From: Muribaculaceae bacterium
GTDB lineage: Bacteria > Bacteroidota > Bacteroidia > Bacteroidales > Muribaculaceae
Direction: 5' to 3'
Assembly: GCA_017399915.1 (NCBI GenBank)
Contig: JAFQAS010000025.1
Span: 28,363 to 92,362 of the forward strand
Length of the DNA: 64,000 nt
Part shown: positions 26,105 through 35,300 of the stretch, piece after piece
Numbering within the stretch: position 1 is the first letter of the stretch
How the letters are laid out: each line of letters begins with the position of its first letter
Program-made: the position numbers and the translations under genes
The notes under the pieces: model-generated
What the model saw: the letters and a program-made list of their open reading frames with translations, nothing else
Databases searched by the model: none
What the model was told of the DNA's origin: nothing

Positions 26105-27220
26105 TTATTTCATTTTTTCTACTAAGGGGAGGAGGACGGGGAAGAGTTTTGCGGCGTAGTATTTGAAGCCGAGATCGGTGAGGTGGATGCCGTCGACTGT
26201 GCCGTCATCTTCCACTCCGTCGAGGTTCACGCAGTCAACGTAGTAGAGGTTGTTGGGATTTTCGGCCATCAATTTTTCGTAGTTACGACGGAAGGCAGCG
26301 TTTTTGCGTGGGAGATAGTTGCCCATAGTCTTGTCGTAGCGCGCATAAGGATAGATGGGACCTTCAACCATCACAATGGGAATATCGGGACGTGCTTTGC
26401 GAATAATATTCACGAAGTCGTAGGTGAGGGTATCGCACATCATCTCTGTGCAGTTGGGGATTGGGTCGAGGAGGAAAAGGTCGGCATCGGCAATGTCGGC
26501 CATGGCACGAGCCATGCAATAGTCCATTTTTCCTTCGCCACTGATACCTATGTTTACTATCTCGCAGTTGAGTTCACGGCTCAAGATGTTAGTAGCCGCC
26601 ATACCTGTGCGAGAAGCACAACCTCCTTGAAGTATACTTGTGCCGTAAGCGATGATTTTCTTTTTGTCGCTAATCAATTCGGGATTACCGCAAGTGATAG
26701 TGGCTGTGCTGTCAACTGCGATATAAAGTTCTTCGACGCCATCATATAGAGGGAGATATACCATATACTCTTGCATGCGAGGTTCTACGTTTGACACATA
26801 AGTGCTTTTACACCATTTGAGCGAGTCGGTATAAGGACGGTTAGTGTTGACATGACGCCACACCGAGTCGCCTTCGAAGATATAAAGATCGGTACCTTTC
26901 AAACCTGTGTCGGCCATATGTTTCATGTGAGTGTCCCACAAAAGACGATATTTCACACCCACCGATGTGGAGTTAGTAGCAAAACGCACTGCAATACCCG
27001 AGCTGCATTGGCTACGTTCCCACAACACACTGCGCACACTGTCTTTAAGGAAAGCCGGCAAACGGTCATAATCGCGAATAGTATTGGTCCACCCACGATT
27101 GATGATGCGAAGATCTTTTGCATTGATATACTTCACTGGCTTTTCATCGGCAGCCTTTGCCACCGAGCCACACAACATTGCCACCACGAGCAATAGTAAG
27201 AGTCGATTGATTGTTTTCAT
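26105..27220 (-). CDS. Secreted SGNH/GDSL hydrolase
   Basis: A 371-residue exported esterase-type protein with signal peptide ending near VAKAA (residue about 24). The first part has the beta-sandwich N-terminal domain with GTDLYIFEG (the GxDLY motif of this family); the second part is an SGNH hydrolase with block I IAYGTSILQGG (nucleophile Ser), block II VNIGISGEGKM (Gly), an Asn-containing stretch LLDPIPNCT, and block V DGIHLTD (Asp/His). These enzymes deacetylate or de-esterify sugars in the periplasm or at the surface; the substrate is unknown. Monocistronic, with a promoter CAAATTTA at 27286-27293 on the minus strand. Confidence 0.88.
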   Translation of the reverse strand: MKTINRLLLLLVVAMLCGSVAKAADEKPVKYINAKDLRIINRGWTNTIRDYDRLPAFLKDSVRSVLWERSQCSSGIAVRFATNSTSVGVKYRLLWDTHMKHMADTGLKGTDLYIFEGDSVWRHVNTNRPYTDSLKWCKSTYVSNVEPRMQEYMVYLPLYDGVEELYIAVDSTATITCGNPELISDKKKIIAYGTSILQGGCASRTGMAATNILSRELNCEIVNIGISGEGKMDYCMARAMADIADADLFLLDPIPNCTEMMCDTLTYDFVNIIRKARPDIPIVMVEGPIYPYARYDKTMGNYLPRKNAAFRRNYEKLMAENPNNLYYVDCVNLDGVEDDGTVDGIHLTDLGFKYYAAKLFPVLLPLVEKMK

Positions 27221-27285
27221 TGGTTTATCAGGTTTTTACGTTAATTTTCTATTAATAGATTGCGCCATGTCAATCATTCCTTATG

Positions 27286-27293
27286 CAAATTTA
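27286..27293 (-). promoter_or_regulatory. Promoter -7 element of the SGNH hydrolase
   Basis: On the minus strand TAAATTTG, a match to TAnnTTTG, 66 bases before the start. Confidence 0.5.
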
Positions 27294-27388
27294 CAAGATA
27301 TTACGGAAAAAGCCATATTGAAATGGGTGAATTTGTTGCAAAATCAACTAAACACGAGTTAATAATTTCTCAAATCGCAATATTTCAT

Positions 27389-27396
27389 TAAATTTG
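27389..27396 (+). promoter_or_regulatory. Promoter -7 element of the macro-like protein
   Basis: TAAATTTG, 37 bases before the start at 27433. Confidence 0.5.
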
Positions 27397-27432
27397 TGAT
27401 TGATATTAATTTCATAATAAAACTAACTTGAC

Positions 27433-27828
27433 ATGAACATTCCTATTGAATTTACTCCCGAATTTATTACTCATCTTAATGAGGGCGAGATATTTGTGTT
27501 TGGCAGTAACTTGGCGGGCATGCATGGAGGCGGTGCCGCGCGTGTAGCACATCGCTATTTCGGTGCCGAATGGGGCGTTGGCGTGGGATTAACCGGGCAA
27601 ACTTATGCCATTCCCACAATGCAAGGCGGAGTGGAAACGATAGCACCTTATGTTGATGAATTCATTGAGTTTGCGAGCAATCACGAGGAATTGAAATTCT
27701 ACGTTACCCGCATAGGCTGTGGCATCGCCGGATTTCGTGATGAGGAGATTGCTCCACTATTTAGAAAAGCCCTTGACAAAGCAAACATTATCCTCCCCGA
27801 AACGTTTTATAAGATATTAACCAACTAA
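27433..27828 (+). CDS. Macro-domain-like protein
   Basis: A 131-residue soluble protein. Its sequence (EIFVFGSNLAGMHGGGAA, AEWGVGVGLTGQTYAIPT, RIGCGIAGFRDEEIAPLF) follows the layout of small macro-domain-like proteins, which bind ADP-ribose or related nucleotides. The glycine-rich first loop and IGCGIAGF fit the ligand-binding loops. Enzymatic activity or ligand is not known for this group. It has its own promoter and is followed 16 bases later by a membrane protein; the two may be co-transcribed. Confidence 0.7.
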   Translation: MNIPIEFTPEFITHLNEGEIFVFGSNLAGMHGGGAARVAHRYFGAEWGVGVGLTGQTYAIPTMQGGVETIAPYVDEFIEFASNHEELKFYVTRIGCGIAGFRDEEIAPLFRKALDKANIILPETFYKILTN

Positions 27829-27844
27829 TAAATATTACTTAATT

Positions 27845-28459
27845 ATGAAAACGAAAACAGCATTATTAGTGTCGCTTCTCATTTTTGTGTCCGGCATTGT
27901 GTTATCAATAATACACACCCTCGATGTATTTACCGGGCTTATCATTGCCACCGGAATTGTGTTTATCATTCCCGGGATTATAAACATCGCCACGCTATCT
28001 TCGGCAAAACAAAATGATGATGACGATGAGAAAAAAGGGAAACAAGGTTCACGCTTCCAAGTTATATGCGGACTGATTTCAGGCGTGGGAAGTGTGATTA
28101 TGGGTATTTCAATGATAGGTTGGAATGAAATGTTTATCAAGTTCTTACCTTTAATCTTTGGCTCAATCCTCGTGTTTGGCGGTTGTTTTCATATATGCGC
28201 AATGGCAATGGGGTTCCGCCCTATCCGTTTGCCTTTATGGCTTTACATATTGCCAATTTTACTGATTGCAATGGGACTATCCGTGATTTTTATCAACAAG
28301 GACACACTTCTTGACCATCACATTGTGTTAATGACCGGCATCGGACTTATCATTTTCGCTATTAACGCTTTTATCGAATTGTGGTTTATTCGCAAAATCA
28401 AATCTCCGACTAAACGAAAAGCCGAGTCAGAGGTTATTGATGTAGAAGAGGCAAAATAA
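27845..28459 (+). CDS. DUF308-like membrane protein
   Basis: A 204-residue integral membrane protein with about six hydrophobic segments (near 5-25, 30-50, 77-95, 101-120, 133-153 and 160-180). A charged loop DDDDEKKGKQG separates the first pair from the rest, and the C-terminal tail KAESEVIDVEEAK is acidic and cytoplasmic. The helix pairs with G...P.. spacing resemble DUF308/HdeD-type proteins. Function unknown. It ends at a converging gene with a shared terminator hairpin at 28480-28513. Confidence 0.65.
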   Translation: MKTKTALLVSLLIFVSGIVLSIIHTLDVFTGLIIATGIVFIIPGIINIATLSSAKQNDDDDEKKGKQGSRFQVICGLISGVGSVIMGISMIGWNEMFIKFLPLIFGSILVFGGCFHICAMAMGFRPIRLPLWLYILPILLIAMGLSVIFINKDTLLDHHIVLMTGIGLIIFAINAFIELWFIRKIKSPTKRKAESEVIDVEEAK

Positions 28460-28479
28460 TATAACATTACATAGTAATA

Positions 28480-28513
28480 CAACGCGGTGCATCTGAATTG
28501 ATACACCGCGTTG
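28480..28513. terminator. Bidirectional terminator between converging genes
   Basis: Stem CAACGCGGTG / CACCGCGTTG with an extra AT/AT pair, then TTATTTTTTC on the plus strand. Confidence 0.85.
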
Positions 28514-28528
28514 TTATTTTTTCTGATT

Positions 28529-29170
28529 TTATAATGCTATACCAAATCGCCTACGGATATATTCGGCAATAATCGCCACAGCATCTTCCATTTTCAATAA
28601 AGAGGTATTTAGTGTGAGGTCATAGCTTGCCGCATCGCCCCATCGCTTATCGGTGTAAAAATTGTAATAGTTGGCACGCAATTTATTTGTTTTATGTGCA
28701 ATGGTGCGAGCTTGTTCGGGTGTGGGCTTATCGCCACGACGCATTATGCGTTTGATGCAGTCCTCCTCCGATGAATGAACAAATATTTTAACGCATCGTG
28801 GATGGTCGCGCAACACATAGTCGGCGCTACGCCCTACTATCACACACGATTTATCATTGGCAATGCTTCGGATAAAGTCGCTTTGTGCGTTATATGCGCC
28901 GTCACTTGCCAATGTCGACGAACAAGAATAGCACGATACCGGATTATAGCCGGCGCCAAAGGCAAACATACCACTCAAAAACGAAGGAGCACGTTCATCG
29001 CTTCGCTCAATGAATTCAGTGCAAAGACCGGCTTGTTTAGCGGCTTCATGCAACAACTCTTTGTCGTAATATTCCAATCCAAATGTTGACGCAAGCAATT
29101 TGCCCAACTCACGGCCTCCGCTGCCAAACTGACGGCCTATTGTAATCACCACATTTTTATTCTCGTTCAT
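28529..29170 (-). CDS. Cytidylate kinase-like protein
   Basis: A 213-residue P-loop kinase of the cytidylate-kinase-like family (PF13189). VVITIGRQFGSGGRELG is the nucleotide-binding loop (GSGG in place of GKS), and YDKELLHEAAK follows; DYVLRDHPRCVKIFVH and a lid-like region RIMRRGDKPTPEQARTIA are also typical. Actual substrate is not known; true Cmk is usually shorter-looped, and this family is often a companion enzyme in Bacteroidales. It is transcribed divergently from the permease gene at 29262 from overlapping promoters. Confidence 0.85.
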   Translation of the reverse strand: MNENKNVVITIGRQFGSGGRELGKLLASTFGLEYYDKELLHEAAKQAGLCTEFIERSDERAPSFLSGMFAFGAGYNPVSCYSCSSTLASDGAYNAQSDFIRSIANDKSCVIVGRSADYVLRDHPRCVKIFVHSSEEDCIKRIMRRGDKPTPEQARTIAHKTNKLRANYYNFYTDKRWGDAASYDLTLNTSLLKMEDAVAIIAEYIRRRFGIAL

Positions 29171-29192
29171 AATCTAAAAATTTAAGGTATGT

Positions 29193-29223
29193 CAAAGTTA
29201 GCATTTTTCAATCTATAATCAAA
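29193..29223 (-). promoter_or_regulatory. Promoter of the cytidylate kinase-like gene
   Basis: Minus strand: TTTG (29223-29220), 19 bases, TAACTTTG (29200-29193). The region overlaps the divergent promoter at 29233-29240. Confidence 0.65.
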
Positions 29224-29232
29224 TTTTATTGC

Positions 29233-29240
29233 TACTTTTG
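29233..29240 (+). promoter_or_regulatory. Promoter -7 element of the permease/HMA gene
   Basis: TACTTTTG matches TAnnTTTG, 21 bases before ATG 29262. Confidence 0.5.
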
Positions 29241-29261
29241 TATAACAATTTGAAGATAAAA

Positions 29262-30497
29262 ATGGCTGAAATCATCAATCTCATAAATAGCATGTCGCCT
29301 TACTTGTTGTTGGGATTTCTCCTTGCAGGGGTGATGCGTGCTTTTGTGCCCGAGGGGTTATACCAACGTTTTTTGAGTGGTTCATCATTTCGGTCGGTGT
29401 TTTTTGCCGCTATGCTTGGAGTGCCGTTGCCGTTATGCTCTTGTGGCGTGATACCCACGGGCATGTCGCTTCGCAAGCAAGGTGCGTCGAAAGGTGCCAC
29501 TGTATCGTTTCTTATCGCCACCCCTCAAACCGGGGTCGATTCCATCATCGCCACCTACTCATTGATGGGTTGGGCATTTGCCATTGTTCGTCCCATTGCA
29601 GCATTTGTGACGGCAATATTTGGCGGGCAGATGGTGAATGTGATAGAAAAAGACTCATCGGTTATCAACACACCTGCGACAAAATCACAATCTAAAGGAT
29701 TTGGGGCAAAAGTGGTCTACACTCTACGATATGCCTTTGTGGAGATGATGCAAGATATAGGCCGTTGGCTCATATTAGGACTTGTTGTGGCAGGATTGAT
29801 AACGGTGTTTGTTCCCGAAAGTTTCTTCGCTCTCTTTGCTCATAACTCACTATTGAGTATGTTCATAGTACTCGTTTGCGCCGTCCCCATGTATCTATGT
29901 GCCACCGGATCAATACCCATTGCAGTGGCATTGATGATGAAAGGCTTGTCGCCCGGCACAGCGTTGGTATTGCTTATGGCTGGTCCGGCAGTAAATGTGG
30001 CGTCGATGCTTCTGATAGGCAAAGTAATGGGTCGCAAAACGCTATCGCTCTATCTTTTGTCGATAATTATCGGCTCCATGGCATTTGGGCTGGCAATCGA
30101 CTATCTATTGCCTCGCGAATGGTTCACCTCGTCAATTACCTTGATAAAAGATTGTTGTAACACCGCAACACCCTATTTCAACATAGGTTGCTCTATACTG
30201 CTTATAATATTACTAATAAACGCTATGATACTACGATTTTTCAAAAAGAAAAAAGATGATTGCGGTTGCGATGCGTGCGACTGCACCACATCAAACGAGG
30301 CTACAATCACTATCGAAGGAATGCACTGCAACCATTGCCGTGCAAGCGCAGAGAAAGCGATCCGCGCTGTTGAAGGAGTTGAAGAGGCTACTGTCGACCT
30401 TCCCACTGCAACAGCCACAATCAAAGGCTCCTTTGACCTCAACCAAGTCGTCAACGCCATTGACGCAATAGGCTTTAAGGCGACAACCAGATCATAA
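29262..30497 (+). CDS. SO_0444-type permease with C-terminal heavy-metal domain
   Basis: The start at 29262 (MAEIINLINSM) is preferred over 29229 because the promoter at 29233-29240 would lie within the longer version; product is 411 residues. About eight membrane segments with LCSCGVIPTGMSLRKQG (a Cys motif of the SO_0444 Cu/Zn efflux permease family) and CATGSIPIAVALMMKGL. A cytoplasmic Cys-rich linker CGCDACDC leads to a heavy-metal-associated domain with GMHCNHCRA, the CxxC ion site, and a ferredoxin-like fold up to the C-terminus. It probably exports copper or zinc, with the domain handing over metal. Family and motifs are seen; the metal is inference. Confidence 0.88.
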   Translation: MAEIINLINSMSPYLLLGFLLAGVMRAFVPEGLYQRFLSGSSFRSVFFAAMLGVPLPLCSCGVIPTGMSLRKQGASKGATVSFLIATPQTGVDSIIATYSLMGWAFAIVRPIAAFVTAIFGGQMVNVIEKDSSVINTPATKSQSKGFGAKVVYTLRYAFVEMMQDIGRWLILGLVVAGLITVFVPESFFALFAHNSLLSMFIVLVCAVPMYLCATGSIPIAVALMMKGLSPGTALVLLMAGPAVNVASMLLIGKVMGRKTLSLYLLSIIIGSMAFGLAIDYLLPREWFTSSITLIKDCCNTATPYFNIGCSILLIILLINAMILRFFKKKKDDCGCDACDCTTSNEATITIEGMHCNHCRASAEKAIRAVEGVEEATVDLPTATATIKGSFDLNQVVNAIDAIGFKATTRS

Positions 30498-30810
30498 CGG
30501 CAATTCTTAATTAATGGTTTAGAATATCGACTCTTTTGTTTCGGTAGTGAGTAGTTCGAGGGCTTTAATTCCCATTATAGAGTTGCCTTTGGAATTTAAT
30601 CGGCCTGCTTGCCCTCTTTGGCATATGGCAAAATTGATTGATATATTCTTTCAAGTATTTGCTGATAATCCTTAATGCTACTTTATAATTTTATTGTCGA
30701 AATATTACCACAAATTTAAGATTTCATATTGAAATAAAAAACGATTAAAATAAAACATCGCCACCGGGCTACCCCAATGGCGATGCATTTATTTAAGAAT
30801 GATATTTTGC
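30498..30810. other. Intergenic region with a possible gene relic
   Basis: No intact gene. On the minus strand 30519-30650 is open for about 43 codons to a stop at 30519 (including GRLNSKGNSIMGIKALELL) but lacks a start codon and begins right after an in-frame stop, so it may be the tail of a lost gene. A terminator for the next minus-strand gene lies at 30756-30785. Confidence 0.45.
30756..30785 (-). terminator. Terminator of the peptide transporter gene
   Basis: Stem CATCGCCA / TGGCGATG with the minus-strand tail TTTTATTTTAAT. Confidence 0.75.
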
Positions 30811-32370
30811 TTACTTAGTGACGCGTTCGAGCCATTTAACCATGCCGAGCATCACACCCATTGAGATGAGACACACTACAAGGAATACAGTCCAACACAA
30901 CCAGAGAGGCCATTGGTTATACATCAATGGACCGATCCAAAGCAACAAGTTACCTACTGCAGTGGCACCAAGCCATAGACCTTGACAAAGACCGAGAAGA
31001 TGTTTTGGAGCTACTTTTGACACAAATGACAATCCAAGAGGCGAAATAAACAACTCAGCTACAGTCAAGAAGAAGTAAACTGCAATTAATACCCACCAAT
31101 GAGCTTGTTGTGCTGTTTGTTCGGCAATAGGAAGCGCTTTATATGCATCGGCCGAAGGATAACCTTTGATAAATGAGAACACGGCGAGGAACAAGAATGC
31201 CAAACCTGCGATAAACATACCAATGGCAATTTTACGAGGTGTTGAAATTTCTTTGCCTTTACGAGCCAAACTTGCAAACAAAGCCATGATAATTGGAGTC
31301 AACACGATCACGAAGAATGGGTTGATTGCTTGCCAAATCTCGGGAGCAACTGCTGTTGAGTCAACAAAGTCGCGAGCAAAGAATGATAGTGACATGCCAT
31401 TTTGGTGGAATGAGAACCAGAAGAAAATTACTACACCAAGCACAGCGAAAAGAGCATACATGCGTTGCTTGATTTCTTTAGCCATTGCAGCTTTTTCTTC
31501 GGCAGTATATTTCACTGATTCAACAGCTTTTTTCTTAGCAGGAGTAGGGAATATTCTTTGATAAACCATAAATACTACCAACGAAATAAGCATTGCTACA
31601 ACCGAAGCGATAAATGAGTAGTGAATACCTTCATTAAACACTTGGAGATAGCTTTGACAAGAGCTTGCAAGGTCGGTAATCGAACCACCTGCTTGAGCCA
31701 TCATATCGTTAAGGTTGGCAAGTGCCGAAGCTTCCATTGCCGATGAATTGGCAATGAATTGGTGACAAAGTTCGGGAAGTTTCGCATTATAGATGAAGTT
31801 ATTAGCTTCGAGCCACCACTCGCGAAGAATTGGAGCCACAAATGGAGCAATAAGACCACCTACATTAATAAACACATAGAAGATTTGGAAACCTGAGTCG
31901 CGTTTATCTTTTGCTTGAGCAAGAGCTTCGGGACCTTTCTTTGCAGCCTCTGCTTCAAGGTCATCATACATTTGACCTACCACTGCTTGCAAGTTGCCTT
32001 TAAACAAACCATTACCAAACGCAATCATAAACAAAGCCGCACAAGTAAGAACTAATAGCCATGTAGTGTTTTCGCTTGTAGCCAAAATGGGAATTGACAA
32101 CACAACATAACCAATTGCCATAATGAGAAGACCTGTTTTAATCGTTCCTTTATAATTTTGCGATTTGTCGGCAATAAAACCGCCAAGCAAAGCAAGAATA
32201 TAAATTCCCGCATAGAAACACGAATAGATTGTTCCTGATGTTTCTTCACTTAGCCCAAATTTAGAGCAAAGGAATAGCACCAAAACCGCATTCATGATGT
32301 AATAGCCGAAACGCTCGCCCATATTGGCAAGAGCGGCCGGGATTAATCCTTTAGGGTGGTTTTTAAACAT
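30811..32370 (-). CDS. Proton-dependent oligopeptide transporter (POT/PTR2 family)
   Basis: A 519-residue transporter of the major facilitator superfamily that imports di- and tripeptides with protons. The first helix has ANMGERFGYYIM, the E-R motif (ExxER) region of POT proteins, followed by GTIYSCFYAGIYILALLGGFIADK. About 14 hydrophobic segments span the chain. A large loop near residues 190-230 carries a Ser/Ala-rich insertion. FWFSFHQNG is the conserved POT stretch in TM7. Peptides are a major carbon source for many Bacteroidales, so this is probably a general nutrient gene. Monocistronic with terminator at 30756-30785. Confidence 0.95.
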   Translation of the reverse strand: MFKNHPKGLIPAALANMGERFGYYIMNAVLVLFLCSKFGLSEETSGTIYSCFYAGIYILALLGGFIADKSQNYKGTIKTGLLIMAIGYVVLSIPILATSENTTWLLVLTCAALFMIAFGNGLFKGNLQAVVGQMYDDLEAEAAKKGPEALAQAKDKRDSGFQIFYVFINVGGLIAPFVAPILREWWLEANNFIYNAKLPELCHQFIANSSAMEASALANLNDMMAQAGGSITDLASSCQSYLQVFNEGIHYSFIASVVAMLISLVVFMVYQRIFPTPAKKKAVESVKYTAEEKAAMAKEIKQRMYALFAVLGVVIFFWFSFHQNGMSLSFFARDFVDSTAVAPEIWQAINPFFVIVLTPIIMALFASLARKGKEISTPRKIAIGMFIAGLAFLFLAVFSFIKGYPSADAYKALPIAEQTAQQAHWWVLIAVYFFLTVAELFISPLGLSFVSKVAPKHLLGLCQGLWLGATAVGNLLLWIGPLMYNQWPLWLCWTVFLVVCLISMGVMLGMVKWLERVTK

Positions 32371-32415
32371 AAATCTGAATTTTATTTAGTTAATAATTAA
32401 TTTGATTTCAATTCA

Positions 32416-32850
32416 TTATCCTTCGGCTTGCATCTTTGCATTGAAAGCAAAAGCATATACTTTCATTTGCTTCACCATCGCCACAAGTCCGTTGCTACGA
32501 GTAGGCGAAAGATGTTCCGATAGTCCTATCTTGTCGATAAAATACAAATCGGCATCGAGGATTTCTTGTGGAGTATGCTCTGAAAGCACTTTGATGAGTA
32601 GTGAAATGATTCCTTTCACAATAATGGCATCGCTATCGGCGGTGTAGATGATTTTACCTTCATCGTTAAGTTCGGCATTGAGCCACACTCGGCTTTGACA
32701 CCCTTCGATGATATATTGAGGTGTTTTATATTTTTCATCGATTGCAGGTAGCGCGTTGCCCAAGTCAATGATATAGGCGTAGCGGTCCATCCAATCTTCA
32801 ATATCTACAAACTCATCGATTATTTCGTCTTGTATCTCGTTGATAGTCAT
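32416..32850 (-). CDS. sufE: SufE family Fe-S assembly protein
   Basis: A 144-residue SufE-like protein, which accepts sulfane sulfur from a cysteine desulfurase and stimulates it during iron-sulfur assembly. PQYIIEGCQSRVWLNAEL carries the active Cys in the typical V.GC.S.VWL context, and SEHLSPTRSNGLVAMVKQM matches the end of the family fold. Length standard. No SufS gene is adjacent. It follows the M28-type lipoprotein by eight bases on the same strand, so both are on one transcript. Confidence 0.95.
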   Translation of the reverse strand: MTINEIQDEIIDEFVDIEDWMDRYAYIIDLGNALPAIDEKYKTPQYIIEGCQSRVWLNAELNDEGKIIYTADSDAIIVKGIISLLIKVLSEHTPQEILDADLYFIDKIGLSEHLSPTRSNGLVAMVKQMKVYAFAFNAKMQAEG

Positions 32851-32858
32851 TTTTGCTA

Positions 32859-33842
32859 TTATTTTTCGTTATAAATTACGTTTAACACTACTTGACCCAC
32901 AGCCTTCAATGAAGTGCGGCTTATATTACTCATATTATCGGCATGAGTGTGCCAAGTGGGAGGGAATGAGCCTGTTTGGCTATTTTGATTTTCTATAATA
33001 TCGATGCAAGGAATTCCAAGTTGGTTCACATAGACATGGTCGTCCATCACTGCGCCACCAATCTGATTGATAAATACATTTCCATATCCCGACATTGAGG
33101 CTGTGCCCCACACTTTGTCAACTATAGAGCCAGCCAACTGATGAGAAGCTATTTCGCGATGGAATCGAGCGTCAAGACCACCCACAATATCGAGCAGAAT
33201 ACCATATATCGGCATATTTTCGACAGTATAAGGGTGTTTTGTCACCCAATATTGAGTACCCAAACACCACGAATTTTCAGATTGGCCTTGTGATTCACCA
33301 TAATCCTCGGCATCAACAAATAAAATATCCACCCCTATTGCAGGCTTTTCGATTTGCAGACAGCGCGCCACTTCGAGCAACACCCCAACCCCACTTCCGC
33401 CATCATTGGCTCCGGGAATAGGTTGCTTGCGACGACTCTCGTCGGGGTCTTCATCGGCCCAAGGACGAGTGTCCCAATGAGCCAATAACAACACTCTACG
33501 TTTTGCATCTTTATTAAAACGACCCATAATGTTGTTAATGGGAAGTTTATCGCCATTAAATGCCGTTACTGTTGTTTTTTGTTCTATAACAGAATCTGCT
33601 CCATATCTTTTCAACTCATTCACAAGGAGTTTTGCACACTTGCTATGCCCCTCTGTGCCGGGAACACGTGTGCCGCAATCTACCTGTGCTTTAACATTGC
33701 GATAGGCACTATCGGCATTAAATTCAATGCGAGGTTTCATCGCCTCAGGCTCTTCGTTTGTAGCCTGCTGAGACTCTGATTTTGCCGAACATGCAATCAT
33801 AAGCCAACACAATGATATGGAAATTATATTCACTAATTTCAT
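32859..33842 (-). CDS. M28-type metallohydrolase lipoprotein, probable glutaminyl cyclase-like
   Basis: A 327-residue lipoprotein (signal MKLVNIISISLCWLMIACS, lipobox IAC). The M28-type zinc-binding layout is visible: LAHWDTRPWAD, GANDGGSGVGVLLEVAR, VDAEDYGES and a late HTHADNMSNIS. In Bacteroidales such lipoproteins include type II glutaminyl-peptide cyclotransferases, as in Porphyromonas gingivalis, which cyclise N-terminal glutamine of periplasmic proteins after signal-peptide removal. An aminopeptidase is the main alternative. The sufE gene follows on the same transcript. Sequence supports the fold; cyclase activity is an inference. Confidence 0.85.
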   Translation of the reverse strand: MKLVNIISISLCWLMIACSAKSESQQATNEEPEAMKPRIEFNADSAYRNVKAQVDCGTRVPGTEGHSKCAKLLVNELKRYGADSVIEQKTTVTAFNGDKLPINNIMGRFNKDAKRRVLLLAHWDTRPWADEDPDESRRKQPIPGANDGGSGVGVLLEVARCLQIEKPAIGVDILFVDAEDYGESQGQSENSWCLGTQYWVTKHPYTVENMPIYGILLDIVGGLDARFHREIASHQLAGSIVDKVWGTASMSGYGNVFINQIGGAVMDDHVYVNQLGIPCIDIIENQNSQTGSFPPTWHTHADNMSNISRTSLKAVGQVVLNVIYNEK

Positions 33843-33942
33843 TACTTATAATACTTTTAACCTTCAAAATTACAAAAAACTATGGTATAATCCAATTTTA
33901 TACCATAGTTTCAATATTTTTTTCATCAGCGCACTCTCTCAC

Positions 33943-33981
33943 AAAAAAAGTGGTGAATGAGAACCACTTCATTCACCACTT
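33943..33981 (-). terminator. Terminator of the lipoprotein gene at 34006
   Basis: Stem AAGTGGTGAATG / CATTCACCACTT with loop AGAACCACTT, then TTTTTTT on the minus strand. A second hairpin ACTATGGTATAA / TTATACCATAGT lies at 33878-33909. Confidence 0.85.
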
Positions 33982-34005
33982 ATAATACCCCTATCTATCA
34001 AACGA

Positions 34006-35166
34006 TTAAACTACCGAAAGATAGAACGAAAAATTCTTACCGTCACGAGAACGAGTGAAAGTGCCTTTATATACTTTCCCGTCAAATGTTCCTGTATAAG
34101 TACCGGTATAAGTACCCTTAGTCGTTTCATCAAGAGTCAACTTATTGCCAATCAATGAGCCTGAAATCTTTATCGTTTTACTATATCCTTGGCTTGTATA
34201 ATACATAAAACCATTATAATTTTTATCAAGTTCAAATCTCACTCCATACTTACCATTCAATTTTCCTGCAAATTTGATCTTACCATCATTAGTTGCAACT
34301 ATTGTTGGAGCTTTGCTTTCGGCCGTTTTATCTACTACCGGTTGACCTCCTATCGATTCGAGATATTTATCAAAATCCCCACCTTGTGGTTCAAAATATT
34401 TTTCAAATTGTTGTTCTTTTGTTGCGGTATATACCACACTTGCCCCATCTACAATTGTCCACATTCCACAATCGATTGAATAAGTTGTAGATGCACCAGG
34501 AGCCAAATCGCGTCCCGCCATTGATGGTCGAGATGGGAAACCACGATCCTCTCTACGATAAACAAATCTATATTCTTTGCCTGAGATTGGCTTATCTGAT
34601 TTATTAGTAACAATATATCGAACAATTCCATGGAAATCCATTGCAGTCATTCCTCCATTATGCGAACCTCTGCCTTGCGTTAAAACAAGCGACCTGGGCG
34701 CTTTAAAATTAGCAAGAAGATATTTACGGAACGGCTCTTTTTGTGACATTCGGTCGGCATTTTCAGCATCGGAAATTGAGTCAACCAACATACCTGTTTT
34801 CTTCGCAAAATCTAAATCATCTTCAGGGAAAACGAACAAACCCTTTGACTTGGTGACCACCAAAGAGTCCTCTCCTTTCTTTTCAATAGTAAACTCTTTC
34901 CCTTTGCCCAAATCTACGACATACATTCCGATCGAATCAGCCGGCTCAACCCTAATACTATCAGCGATGAATGACAACGCCAATGAATCAGCTTTTGCCG
35001 CATCGGGATAAAGCATTACCACAGAGTCTTTTTGGTTTTTGCTCACTTTTGTAGCTACATCAATGGCAAAATCTTTTACCGCACTATCCTCATCTCCGAA
35101 GCCTACAATATTGCACGAACACAATATCGCCGCACTTAACACACTTAAATAGATTTCTTTTTTCAT
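34006..35166 (-). CDS. Lipoprotein of unknown function
   Basis: A 386-residue exported lipoprotein (MKKEIYLSVLSAAILCSC, lipobox LCSC, Cys18). The N-terminal half has no recognised domain and a repeated Asp/Ser pattern; the middle (RYIVTNKSDKPISGKEYRFVY) reads like an immunoglobulin-type beta-sandwich of secreted proteins; the C-terminus (TYTGTYTGTFDGKVYKGTFTR) is a short repeat of T-Y-T-G units. A function cannot be assigned. It has a clear promoter and terminator, and no neighbour in operon. Bacteroidales surface lipoproteins of this kind often vary between strains. Confidence 0.8.
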   Translation of the reverse strand: MKKEIYLSVLSAAILCSCNIVGFGDEDSAVKDFAIDVATKVSKNQKDSVVMLYPDAAKADSLALSFIADSIRVEPADSIGMYVVDLGKGKEFTIEKKGEDSLVVTKSKGLFVFPEDDLDFAKKTGMLVDSISDAENADRMSQKEPFRKYLLANFKAPRSLVLTQGRGSHNGGMTAMDFHGIVRYIVTNKSDKPISGKEYRFVYRREDRGFPSRPSMAGRDLAPGASTTYSIDCGMWTIVDGASVVYTATKEQQFEKYFEPQGGDFDKYLESIGGQPVVDKTAESKAPTIVATNDGKIKFAGKLNGKYGVRFELDKNYNGFMYYTSQGYSKTIKISGSLIGNKLTLDETTKGTYTGTYTGTFDGKVYKGTFTRSRDGKNFSFYLSVV

Positions 35167-35195
35167 GATAATTAAATATCTAAATTGTTTTATTG

Positions 35196-35226
35196 CAAAT
35201 TTAGCACAAATTTATTGTTTTTACAA
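35196..35226 (-). promoter_or_regulatory. Promoter of the lipoprotein gene
   Basis: Minus strand: TTG (35226-35224), 20 bases, TAAATTTG (35203-35196), 29 bases before the start. Confidence 0.65.
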
Positions 35227-35300
35227 TCTCATTTTTTATTCGCAAGAGAATAATTCTTTATTGATAGTCAATTTCTCCAATAATTTGTTTTCAATAGTGA

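Noticed and set aside
26183..26749. Open frame on the plus strand inside the SGNH hydrolase gene
   Set aside because: Antisense to a gene with clear signal peptide and catalytic blocks; no family features.
30519..30650. Minus-strand frame ending GIKALELLTTETKESIF, thought of as a small gene
   Set aside because: No start codon after the upstream in-frame stop and no recognised family; noted only as a possible relic.
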